From the NCBI GenBank assembly GCA_021772465.1, contig JAJFLX010000011.1, positions 1-64,000 on the forward strand: a stretch of DNA of 64,000 nucleotides, written 5' to 3'. Below, piece after piece: positions 24,841 through 32,656 of this stretch (positions are counted from its first letter, which is position 1; each line of letters opens with the position of its first letter). A program made the position numbers and the translations under genes. The notes beneath the pieces are model-generated. The model saw only the letters and a list, made by a program, of their open reading frames with translations. It was not told the DNA's origin and did not search any database. This DNA comes from Chlamydiota bacterium. Lineage in GTDB: Bacteria > Chlamydiota > Chlamydiia > Chlamydiales > JAAKFR01.

Positions 24841-25392
24841 ATGAAGAAAGTTTCCTTTTATTTACTGATTGCGCTCAGCGCGCTAGGCTTCGGAACTGTT
24901 GAAGGCGCCGATCAGGGGATTGGATTTGTCAACTTCAAAACCTGCATCGAAAAATCAAAGCGTGGCCAGCAGGAAAAAAGCGCTTTTGAGACGATGAAAA
25001 ACCAGATGGGAGAGAGTCTTGAAAAGGCCGACAAGGAACTTGAAGATATAGCCAAAAAACTTGAAGACCAAGATTATATGGACGGCCTTTCTCCTTCAGC
25101 TGAGGGTGAGTTGAAACAGAAATTTCAAGGATTGAGCCAAGAGCTCGCTCGCTACCAGAGTCAATATTATCAGCTGCTCAACCAAGCAAACTACAAGATG
25201 ATGCAGGTAATGCACGATGAGGTGAGTTTTTCTGCTGAAAAGATTCGTGAAGCTAAAAAACTTGCGCTGATGATTAACGAAGACTCAACATTTGCCTATT
25301 CCCCTTCTCTTGATCTTACACAAGAGGTCGTCGAAGAGATGGATAAGCAATTTAATCGAGCAAGCAACAGCGCAGCTATCAGCCAAAAGTAA
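24841..25392 (+). CDS. skp: Periplasmic chaperone Skp/OmpH
   Basis: A 183-residue exported protein with a signal peptide (1-22), an initial strand GIGFVNFKTCIEKS, and long charged helices (about 45-140) that form the chaperone's tentacles. Skp carries unfolded outer-membrane proteins to BamA. It is 17 bases after bamA, with an AAAGGAGAG ribosome binding site, and 8 bases before lpxD. Its tail past residue 150 differs from enterobacterial Skp. Confidence 0.9.
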   Translation: MKKVSFYLLIALSALGFGTVEGADQGIGFVNFKTCIEKSKRGQQEKSAFETMKNQMGESLEKADKELEDIAKKLEDQDYMDGLSPSAEGELKQKFQGLSQELARYQSQYYQLLNQANYKMMQVMHDEVSFSAEKIREAKKLALMINEDSTFAYSPSLDLTQEVVEEMDKQFNRASNSAAISQK

Positions 25393-25400
25393 TCCCTACA

Positions 25401-26435
25401 ATGGCGAAGAAAATATCACTCAGAGAACTTGCAGAGCTCACAGAAAGTGAGTGGGTCGGAGACCCTGATTTTCAAGTTAGTGGAGTTGCAGATCTTCAAA
25501 ATGCAGGTTCACATGAGGTCGCTTTCTTAGAAAACCCCCGCTATGAGCGGCTTCACAGCAACTCTCGCGCGGGGGTGATCCTTATGCAGCCATCGATCGA
25601 AAAGAGAGAGAATCGAAATTACCTACTCCAAGAGACTCCCTCCCTTGCTTTCCAAAAAGTTATTGAACATTTCATAGCTGCGCCCCAATCGGGGTTTTCT
25701 GGGATTCATCCTAGCGCAGTGATTCACGAAACAGTCAAGCTCGGAGATTCTGTGACCGTGGGGCCTCATGCGGTGATCGATCGCAATGCTGAGATTGGAG
25801 ACTCCACGCATATCGGTGCAGGCGTTTCAATTGGGGCAGAGGTCGAAATTGGATCTAACTGCTTCTTGCACCCCAAAGTGGTGATCAGAGAGGCTTGCAC
25901 GATTGGAAAACGTGTAGTGCTTCAGCCAGGAGCTGTTATAGGTTCTTGTGGTTTTGGCTACTACACAGATTCTAAGGGAGTTCACCACCCTTTGAAACAG
26001 CTCGGCAGAGTCATTTTGGAAGATGATGTCGAAGTTGGAGCTAATACGACAATTGATCGAGCTCGCTTTGGAGTGACGAGGGTCCAGAGAGGGACAAAAA
26101 TTGATAATTTGGTTCAAATTGCTCACCAGGTCGACCTTGGAGAGCACAACCTCATCGTGTCACAGGTTGGAATCTCAGGCTCTACGACTACTGGTCGCAG
26201 TGTAATTATGGGAGGTCAGGTTGGGGTTGTGGGGCATATTGCCATTACCGATGGTGTGATCTTAGCCGCGCGGGCTGGGGTGAGTAAACCGATCAAAGTT
26301 CCTGGGATCTACAGTGGGGCTCCAGCGGAGCCAATTAAAAAAGCTCACGAGATGCTGGCTCAACTTCGCAGCATGAGTCGCTATATCAAAAAAATCAAAG
26401 CGTTAGAAAAGAAATACCCTGATTTATTAGATTAA
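25401..26435 (+). CDS. lpxD: UDP-3-O-(acyl)glucosamine N-acyltransferase LpxD
   Basis: Adds the N-linked acyl chain in lipid A synthesis. The N-terminal uridine-binding domain covers residues 1-100, the left-handed beta helix of hexapeptide repeats 100-310 (IGDSTHIGAGVSIGAEVEIG in pieces), and the C-terminal helix 315-344. The catalytic histidine is H242 in VQIAHQV. Length 344 is normal. Last gene of the bamA group. Confidence 0.95.
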   Translation: MAKKISLRELAELTESEWVGDPDFQVSGVADLQNAGSHEVAFLENPRYERLHSNSRAGVILMQPSIEKRENRNYLLQETPSLAFQKVIEHFIAAPQSGFSGIHPSAVIHETVKLGDSVTVGPHAVIDRNAEIGDSTHIGAGVSIGAEVEIGSNCFLHPKVVIREACTIGKRVVLQPGAVIGSCGFGYYTDSKGVHHPLKQLGRVILEDDVEVGANTTIDRARFGVTRVQRGTKIDNLVQIAHQVDLGEHNLIVSQVGISGSTTTGRSVIMGGQVGVVGHIAITDGVILAARAGVSKPIKVPGIYSGAPAEPIKKAHEMLAQLRSMSRYIKKIKALEKKYPDLLD

Positions 26436-26440
26436 TTAAT

Positions 26441-27394
26441 TTAATTTGTATTTAAAATAACGTTTTTTTTCTGCATCGATTTTCTCGATGAGAATGATTT
26501 TAGCATCAAAAGCTTGAGTAGTCTTTGATTGAACTCTTTCTCGCAAATCTTTCCAGATCGAATCCAACCCGCAATCCAATCGATCAAAGAGCCACACTCT
26601 GAGTCGATGATGAAGAGGTCGTGATGTCCTCGATAGGCTTGAAGAAGCTCGGTTTCAGAGATCCCTGCTGTCGCAGCATAGCAACTGAGCGAATGGTACC
26701 CTACACACAAGCCGAAGGGCTTAGACTTTCCACTCACTCTACCCAAAATACCTTTGTTGCGACGAATTCCACGACAAAAAGCGTGCTTTTGGTCCGCATT
26801 AATCTGAGGACTAGAGCTCCCGCGTTCATGGTCTAATTGGAGCTGCACTCCGATCGATTGATTGTTTTTCATAACCTTTTCCCCTAACTCCACCCATGCC
26901 TTTTCATCGAAAGAAGAGAGATCGAAGGGAGGACAAAAAGAAATAGCATGGAGCAAATCATTGGCAATAAGAAGAGGTGTTTTAGCTACTTCTTGAAAGC
27001 GTGAGATGAGATACGCTTGACGCTCATAAAAGCCTTGATGGAAGAGGACTCCCCCTAGCTGAAACTGTAGGATCCACCTTTCACACTTTTTTTGGGAGGC
27101 AGCATCATAGAAAGCATCCACTTGTAAAAGGAGCAATTGAGCGGCACGCTCCTCAAGTGTTGTCAATTGGAGAAGAGAGTGTTTGGCCTCTTCAAAAAGG
27201 GTACTATCCCATTCATTTTTTTTAGCCCGCTCTGGGGCCTGGGGCTGAATGGCAAAATCATCATCCTCAAGACTCCACTCTCGCCCTTCAAACTGCGCTT
27301 TCCGTTTTTCACGGCGCCCCTGCTCATCGTCAGCATTGTAGGCGTCTACAGGCTGAATACGGTTTAAAGGTGAAGTTAAATCGGGTCGAAACAT
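26441..27394 (-). CDS. Chlamydial conserved protein with a degenerate GH3-like domain
   Basis: A 317-residue protein at the position of C. trachomatis CT244 (between lpxD and pdhA). Residues about 75-150 look like the start of a family 3 glycoside hydrolase (NagZ-type): a TLEERAAQLLLLQV helix, then a strand LGGVLFHQGFYE, then PLLIANDLLHAI where active enzymes have PLLIA-x-D-x-EGG. The EGG-x-V-x-R substrate motif is missing and the protein stops far short of a full barrel, so hydrolase activity is unlikely. The N-terminal 60 residues are highly charged. Function unknown. Confidence 0.55.
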   Translation of the reverse strand: MFRPDLTSPLNRIQPVDAYNADDEQGRREKRKAQFEGREWSLEDDDFAIQPQAPERAKKNEWDSTLFEEAKHSLLQLTTLEERAAQLLLLQVDAFYDAASQKKCERWILQFQLGGVLFHQGFYERQAYLISRFQEVAKTPLLIANDLLHAISFCPPFDLSSFDEKAWVELGEKVMKNNQSIGVQLQLDHERGSSSPQINADQKHAFCRGIRRNKGILGRVSGKSKPFGLCVGYHSLSCYAATAGISETELLQAYRGHHDLFIIDSECGSLIDWIAGWIRSGKICEKEFNQRLLKLLMLKSFSSRKSMQKKNVILNTN

Positions 27395-27416
27395 AGAACT
27401 CTCAAATTTTTATTCT

Positions 27417-27425
27417 ATTATACCA
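27417..27425 (-). promoter_or_regulatory. Extended -10 promoter of the GH3-like gene
   Basis: Minus strand TGGTATAAT, a perfect -10 hexamer with the TGn extension and no good -35. It ends 22 bases before the ATG at 27394. Confidence 0.45.
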
Positions 27426-27527
27426 AATTTTTGTTAAGAACTGATAAAGGCTCGTGTGTGAGCTGCGCCTTCCTGCATTTTTCAGGCCAAATTCATGACG
27501 CCACGACTATTTTGGAATAAAGTTTTC

Positions 27528-27556
27528 TTGTTTTGACGAGGCGTGGGAACTATAAT
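27528..27556 (+). promoter_or_regulatory. Promoter of pdhABC
   Basis: TTGTTT (27528-27533), 17-base spacer, perfect TATAAT (27551-27556). The pdhA ATG at 27565 is only 8 bases beyond the -10 box and has no Shine-Dalgarno, so the transcript from this promoter should be leaderless. Confidence 0.55.
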
Positions 27557-27564
27557 CCCGCCCT

Positions 27565-28569
27565 ATGGCAAAATCACGCTTTTTTTCTACCTCTGAAGGC
27601 CTAGCCGATTTGATACAACGCATTGGTAAAAAAACGCTCAAAGAAGAGCTCGAGATGATGCTCCTTATACGCCAGTTTGAGCTACGAGGTGAAGCGGCTT
27701 ACCAGCAAGGCGAGGTGGGAGGTTTCTACCACGCCTACTCAGGTGAAGAGGCAATCCAAACAGCGGTTGTTCGCATATTTGGGAAAAAAAATTGGTTTGT
27801 CGGCTTCTATAGGTGTCATGCTCTAGCTCTTCTTTTAGGTGCGACGCCTCAGGAATTGATGTGTGAACTCTACGGTAGAGCGAATGGGAATGCCAAAGGG
27901 CGTGGGGGCTCTATGCATCTCTACACAGATAGAATGCTCGGAGGGTTTGCCATCGTCGGAGGACAACTTCCGATCGCCGCCGGAGCCGCTTTTTCGCTCA
28001 AGTATCAAAAGAAGAAAGATGAAGTCGCCCTCTGCTTTTTGGGCGAAGGCGCTGTAGCACAAGGCGCTTTTCATGAAACGCTCAATCTGGCCTCACTATG
28101 GGATCTACCAGTCGTTTTTATCATCGAGAACAACCAGTGGGGCATGGGAACACATGTCTCGAGGGCACTCGCCTGCCACGAGGGAATTGCCGAAAAGCAA
28201 GCGCCCAGCTACAACATTAAAAGCTACACTCTCAATGGGATGGACTATTTGGACTGCTATGCAGGTTTTGAGGCCATAAAAGACGAGATACTCAAAAATA
28301 GAAAGCCTATTCTTGTGGAGTGTCTCTGTGAGCGCTTCAAGGGGCACTCTATTTCTGATCCAGCCCTCTACCGCTCAAAAGATGAGTTCAAAAAAGTGCA
28401 GGAAAATGACCCTATTGTTCGACTGAAAAACCAGCTGAAACTCTCTGACGAGAAGTTCAAGGCGTTAGAGAAGGCAGCTAAAGAGAGAGTCATTGAAGCG
28501 ATGGAATTTGCAGCAAGTAGCGCCTGGCCCTCACCAGCTACTCTTGAGGAGGGAGTCTATGCCCCCTGA
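27565..28569 (+). CDS. pdhA: Pyruvate dehydrogenase E1 alpha subunit
   Basis: Thiamine-diphosphate-dependent decarboxylation of pyruvate, the first step of acetyl-CoA formation. The TPP motif is clear: LGEGAVAQGAFHETLNLA to VFIIENNQWGMGT, and the substrate loop region RGGSMHLY with the phosphorylation-site-like HGHS replaced by KGHSISDPALYRS. Length 334 is usual for a heterotetrameric E1 alpha. First gene of pdhABC, with an 11-base overlap into pdhB. E3 (lpd) is not in the window. Confidence 0.95.
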   Translation: MAKSRFFSTSEGLADLIQRIGKKTLKEELEMMLLIRQFELRGEAAYQQGEVGGFYHAYSGEEAIQTAVVRIFGKKNWFVGFYRCHALALLLGATPQELMCELYGRANGNAKGRGGSMHLYTDRMLGGFAIVGGQLPIAAGAAFSLKYQKKKDEVALCFLGEGAVAQGAFHETLNLASLWDLPVVFIIENNQWGMGTHVSRALACHEGIAEKQAPSYNIKSYTLNGMDYLDCYAGFEAIKDEILKNRKPILVECLCERFKGHSISDPALYRSKDEFKKVQENDPIVRLKNQLKLSDEKFKALEKAAKERVIEAMEFAASSAWPSPATLEEGVYAP

Positions 28570-29545
28570 CATGCAGAGGATTGAGCTAAGAGAGGCTCTT
28601 AGGCAAGCCCTTGACGAGGAGATGACGCGCGATGAGAGTGTCGTCATTATGGGAGAAGAGGTCGCAGAGTACAACGGCGCCTACAAGGTAACGAAGGGTC
28701 TACTCGACAAATGGGGCGCAGAACGGGTCATCGACACTCCTATAGCTGAGCTTGGCTTCGCAGGGCTTGGCATCGGCGCTGCCATGACTGGAATGCGCCC
28801 TGTTGTAGAATTCATGAGTTGGAACTTCTCCTTTGTGGGGTGCGATCAGATCATTTCAAATGCAGCCAAAATGCACTACATGTCGGGGGGAAGGTTCCAA
28901 GTACCTATCGTATTTCGCGGACCTAACGGAGCAGCTGCGCAAGTCTCCTCGCAACACTCCCACTGCGTTGAATCCTTTTACAGCAATCTCCCCGGTCTTA
29001 TTGTCATAGCTCCAAGTACTCCCTATGATGCCAAAGGGCTTCTTAAATCTGCTATCCGCAATAACAACCCGGTTCTTTTTCTCGAAAATGAGATGATGTA
29101 TGGACTCAAAGAAGAGATTCCCCGAGACGAGTTCCTTGTACCTATCGGAAAAGCAAAAGTGGTACGCAGTGGGAGCGATCTCACGCTTGTCGCCTACAGC
29201 CGGATGATGGGGGTCGCTTTAGAGGCGGCTACGCTACTCGCTGGGGAAGGAGTCCAGATTGAGGTGATCGATCTTCGAACGATCAAGCCTCTCGACATCA
29301 ACACGGTGATAAAGTCGGTTCATAAAACTAACAGATGCGTTGTTATAGAAGAGGGGCACTACTTTGCAGGCATTGCTGCTGAAGTCGGTTTCGAGATTGG
29401 GCAATTCTGCTTCGATTCCCTCGATGCACCTATCGCCCGCGTCTGCCAGCGCGAAACACCTATGCCCTATTCAAAAGTACTCGAAAAAGAGACCCTACCA
29501 ACTGTAGATCGCGTGGTTCATGCGATTCGAAAAACAATGAGATAG
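28559..29545 (+). CDS. pdhB: Pyruvate dehydrogenase E1 beta subunit
   Basis: Pairs with PdhA to form E1. The transketolase-like pyrimidine-binding domain (VVIMGEEVAEYNGAYKVT in part, DTPIAELGFAGLGIGAA) and the C-terminal domain (IEVIDLRTIKPLD, VVIEEG) are complete. The ATG at 28559, inside the end of pdhA, is preceded by GAGGAGGGA; a second ATG at 28571 is further from this site. Ends three bases before pdhC. Confidence 0.95.
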   Translation: MPPDMQRIELREALRQALDEEMTRDESVVIMGEEVAEYNGAYKVTKGLLDKWGAERVIDTPIAELGFAGLGIGAAMTGMRPVVEFMSWNFSFVGCDQIISNAAKMHYMSGGRFQVPIVFRGPNGAAAQVSSQHSHCVESFYSNLPGLIVIAPSTPYDAKGLLKSAIRNNNPVLFLENEMMYGLKEEIPRDEFLVPIGKAKVVRSGSDLTLVAYSRMMGVALEAATLLAGEGVQIEVIDLRTIKPLDINTVIKSVHKTNRCVVIEEGHYFAGIAAEVGFEIGQFCFDSLDAPIARVCQRETPMPYSKVLEKETLPTVDRVVHAIRKTMR

Positions 29546-29548
29546 CCT

Positions 29549-30796
29549 ATGCCTTTTGCTTTAAAAATGCCCAAATTAAGCCCTACAATGGAAGAGGGCG
29601 CGATTGCTAAATGGCACAAAAAAGAAGGGGAGTTTGTCGAAGCTGACGAATTGTTGCTTGAGATCGCGACAGACAAAGCGACAGTGGAGCACAACGCGCT
29701 CGATGAGGGGTGGGTCCGTAAAATCATCAAACAGGAGGGAGAAAGCGCTCAAATCAATGAGCCTCTAGCTATCCTCTCTGAAACAAAAGATGAGAGCTTA
29801 GAAGGGTTTGAGCTTCCGAAAAAAAAGGTGCTCGCCCCCAAAGAGCAGGTATCTGCTGAGAGAGAAAAAGAAAAGACTACCCCATCGCAACCTGCTTTTG
29901 TTCCTAAACCTGTTACCCTTAAAAAAGCCCCCAAAGCAGGAAAGATCATCGCCTCCCCTCTTGCAAAAAAACTTGCTAAGGAGAAGGGTTTAGATTTGAG
30001 TACGGTACAAGGATCGGGGCCAGGGGGAAGAATTACGAGCAAAGATCTTGAAAAAGCGCAGCCTCTTGGCATTGTCACTTTTGGCCACTCAAAAGTCCCC
30101 ACAATTGCTAGCGGAACCTACGAAGAGATCCCCCTCACCCCCATGAGGAAAACTATCGGCAAAAGACTCCAAGAGTCAAAGAGTTTCATCCCTCATTTTT
30201 ACGTAAGGCAGAGAGTGAATGCAAGCCCGATTATCGCTTTGCGCGAGCAACTCAAAGCCCTTGGAATTAAAGTCTCGTACAATGATTTGGTGATCCGCGC
30301 TGCGGCACTCGCGCTTCGTGAGCACCCGGGTGTAAATACCGGTTTCAACTCGGAGAGCCAATCGATTGTGTGGTTCAAAACCGTCGATATTTCAGTAGCC
30401 GTGGGATTTGAAGGGGGGCTCATCACACCTATCTTGCGTCATGCCGATTTCAAAGATCTCGGTGAGCTCTCCTCAGAGATGCGCACTCTCATTGAAAAAG
30501 CTCGGGAGGGGAAGCTGCAAGAGGAGGAATATATAGGAGGCTCCTTTTGCATCTCAAATCTGGGCATGTATGGGATTTCAGACTTTGTCGCGGTGATCAA
30601 CCCCCCTCAAGCAGCAATCTTGGCAGTCGGAGGGATCGAAGCGCGCCCTGTCGTTGAGCAAGACTGCGTTGTAGCTGGAAAGACGATCACACTCACTCTA
30701 TCGGCAGACCATCGCGTGATTGATGGCGCGCTCGCTGCTCAGTTTTTAAAGACCTTGCAACATCTACTAGAAAATCCGGTCGCGCTTACGATCTAG
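29549..30796 (+). CDS. pdhC: Pyruvate dehydrogenase E2, dihydrolipoamide acetyltransferase
   Basis: A 415-residue E2 with one lipoyl domain (1-80, lipoylated K43 in ATDKATVE), a charged flexible linker, an E3/E1-binding domain at about 133-168 (SPLAKKLAKEKGLDL, GSGPGGRITSKD) and a catalytic domain (185-415) with H388 in SADHRVIDGA. Its last 11 bases overlap the end of the convergent gene at 30786. Confidence 0.95.
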   Translation: MPFALKMPKLSPTMEEGAIAKWHKKEGEFVEADELLLEIATDKATVEHNALDEGWVRKIIKQEGESAQINEPLAILSETKDESLEGFELPKKKVLAPKEQVSAEREKEKTTPSQPAFVPKPVTLKKAPKAGKIIASPLAKKLAKEKGLDLSTVQGSGPGGRITSKDLEKAQPLGIVTFGHSKVPTIASGTYEEIPLTPMRKTIGKRLQESKSFIPHFYVRQRVNASPIIALREQLKALGIKVSYNDLVIRAAALALREHPGVNTGFNSESQSIVWFKTVDISVAVGFEGGLITPILRHADFKDLGELSSEMRTLIEKAREGKLQEEEYIGGSFCISNLGMYGISDFVAVINPPQAAILAVGGIEARPVVEQDCVVAGKTITLTLSADHRVIDGALAAQFLKTLQHLLENPVALTI

Positions 30797-31631
30797 TCGC
30801 GAGAGTGTAGGGAATCCCTGAAGTGCTGCTCGCTTGAGAGGCCTTCCCTTCCTCGTATTCTACCACTCCCATCGGGGTGCAACAGCCTGCAACGTAGTAC
30901 GTCTCTGTGGGGCTTGAACGCCATTTTCTCCCAGGCCAGACGAGCCAAACTCCCTCTGACCTCGTCCTCCCCTCATTCCAATTTTGCTCAATAGCGCCGA
31001 TGAGTTTCCGACCATTCAAAGGGTCTACTAGGGCGTAAAGGGCCGCGTAGGTGACAGCCATCCCATAGAAAGGGGCTCGAAAAGCGCGCCGAAAAGAGCT
31101 GAGCATCTCACCTGGGATGCGTCTACCTGAACGCTCCTTTACCAGAAGAAAAAATGGAACAATAAAAATGCGCAGTACATTGTACGCAAGAGATGCAGCA
31201 GCATGTGCAGGTCCAGATGCAGCAATGTTGAGTGCTACTACATAGTGCTCAAGCGGGTTTTTATACAGATAAAAAGAGGCGGAAGGGCCTCCTGAACGGT
31301 CAATATAGATTGGTGTGACATCCTCAGAAGAGTCCGCTGCAAAAGCAGCTGACTCCCAGTGCGCGCTTCCGGTAAATTTACCAGGAGTCTTTTTTATCGT
31401 TCTGTAGATCACACCAAAAGCGCCTGCTGAGAGAATTGCACCCGTAGCCCCTCCAATCACCCAGTATCTAGTCGACACAGATTGAGCCGCTTGCCAGATA
31501 GGGTAATTTTTTTTGAGATAGGCAAGAGCTCCGATGACGACTCCGCTGATCAATACAGCTCGAAGAAGCGGGAGCGCATGGTATTTACCGGGGATCGTAT
31601 CTTGAATTTGACGCGAAAAGCAGCAAGTCAC
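30786..31631 (-). CDS. Unknown membrane protein, paralogue of its neighbour (copy B)
   Basis: 281 residues. Hydrophobic segments at about 22-40, 54-76, 128-165 and 186-205. I do not recognise a family. The C-terminal half matches the adjacent upstream gene in order: a SLAYNVLRI segment, APFY (186-189), LVDPLNGR (201-208), WNEG (218-221) and YYVAGC (245-250). The start overlaps the stop of that gene by four bases. In C. trachomatis pdhC and glgP are adjacent, so this pair is an insertion. Grouped hydrophobic segments allow an Inc-like or other host-membrane role, but this is not shown. Confidence 0.6.
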   Translation of the reverse strand: MTCCFSRQIQDTIPGKYHALPLLRAVLISGVVIGALAYLKKNYPIWQAAQSVSTRYWVIGGATGAILSAGAFGVIYRTIKKTPGKFTGSAHWESAAFAADSSEDVTPIYIDRSGGPSASFYLYKNPLEHYVVALNIAASGPAHAAASLAYNVLRIFIVPFFLLVKERSGRRIPGEMLSSFRRAFRAPFYGMAVTYAALYALVDPLNGRKLIGAIEQNWNEGRTRSEGVWLVWPGRKWRSSPTETYYVAGCCTPMGVVEYEEGKASQASSTSGIPYTLATRS

Positions 31632-32572
31632 CTTGAACGGGCCCGCCGAAATTCGAATCGATGTCCACCCGCAACCCCCACCTCTTTTCGGAGACTATTG
31701 AAAGCGTTTCCAGTGCCGTGATACACCCCAATCGGCTGGTGGCATCCGGCTAGATAAAATCCACCCGACTCAAGATTCCAATCTGGATTGCGCTTCCCAA
31801 CCGTACACCAGTAGCCCCTCGCTAAAGGCACCCCCTCGTTCCAATCCCGCTCAACTAAAGAGGTGAGAATACGCCCCTCCATCGGCTTGACAAGTGAGTA
31901 GATCGTAGCAAAGAGGAAGGCCGTAGCATAAAAAGGAGCTTTTACAATTCTCCAAACCGATTTGATCGGTTCTTTGATGCAATCGATCGCTCGCGACTTC
32001 CCCCTACAGGCTCGATATCCGTAGTATAAAAAGCTCGGAGCAATGCGAATAACGTTGTAGGCTACAGTGCCTACTAGGTAGGGAGGCGTAGCTAAAACTA
32101 GGGTCGTACTGGTTTGATAATGCTCACCAAGCGATTTCACTGAATAGACATAAGCTTTTTGACCTTTTTGCCCAGTAAGGTAGGCACTGTTGGGGAATGT
32201 TTCGTCGTCAAAACGGATCGCTTGTAAATTTTCTTTTGTAACACGAACAGGATGCTTTAGGATTGGATCAATTTGACGCGTGACACGAAACAGGATCACA
32301 CCCGCACCGACTGTTAGTGTTGGCACTACGATCTGGGCTATCAGATTGGAGTGAGGACTCCAAGAAATATTTTTTAATGCATCGGAAAGCTGTCGAAGCC
32401 AATGCCCTTTTCCAGAAAGTACGATCCCAATAGCCGCAGGGGCCGCAAGAGCCCCAAGCGCGAGAGTGCATACAGACAGTGTTTGGATTGAATATAAGGC
32501 GCCTAAACAACGTCTTTTGTGCGAAAATTCTTGTGCATACATCGGAGGAATATTGCTTTGAGCGATAGACAT
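31628..32572 (-). CDS. Unknown membrane protein, paralogue of its neighbour (copy A)
   Basis: 314 residues with hydrophobic segments at about 30-53, 78-96, 155-187 and 212-232. It shares with copy B the motifs TVAYNVIRI, APFY (212-215), LVKPMEGR (227-234), WNEG (244-247) and FYLAGC (272-277), then a P-x-GV turn. The N-terminal halves are much less alike, though both have two leading hydrophobic segments. It is the first gene of the pair and has a promoter whose -10 box is 7 bases before the ATG. A second ATG at 32542 lacks a ribosome binding site. Function unknown. Confidence 0.6.
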   Translation of the reverse strand: MSIAQSNIPPMYAQEFSHKRRCLGALYSIQTLSVCTLALGALAAPAAIGIVLSGKGHWLRQLSDALKNISWSPHSNLIAQIVVPTLTVGAGVILFRVTRQIDPILKHPVRVTKENLQAIRFDDETFPNSAYLTGQKGQKAYVYSVKSLGEHYQTSTTLVLATPPYLVGTVAYNVIRIAPSFLYYGYRACRGKSRAIDCIKEPIKSVWRIVKAPFYATAFLFATIYSLVKPMEGRILTSLVERDWNEGVPLARGYWCTVGKRNPDWNLESGGFYLAGCHQPIGVYHGTGNAFNSLRKEVGVAGGHRFEFRRARSR

Positions 32573-32579
32573 GCCGAAG

Positions 32580-32609
32580 ATTGTATCAAAAAAAGTTATT
32601 TTACGTTAA
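32580..32609 (-). promoter_or_regulatory. Promoter of the paralogous membrane-protein pair
   Basis: Minus strand TTAACG (32604-32609), 18-base spacer, TACAAT (32580-32585). The ATG at 32572 follows after 7 bases, another leaderless arrangement. Confidence 0.45.
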
Positions 32610-32656
32610 GAAAGAAATAATCGATCTAGGGAGGGGGTAATCCTCAGTATTGTTGT

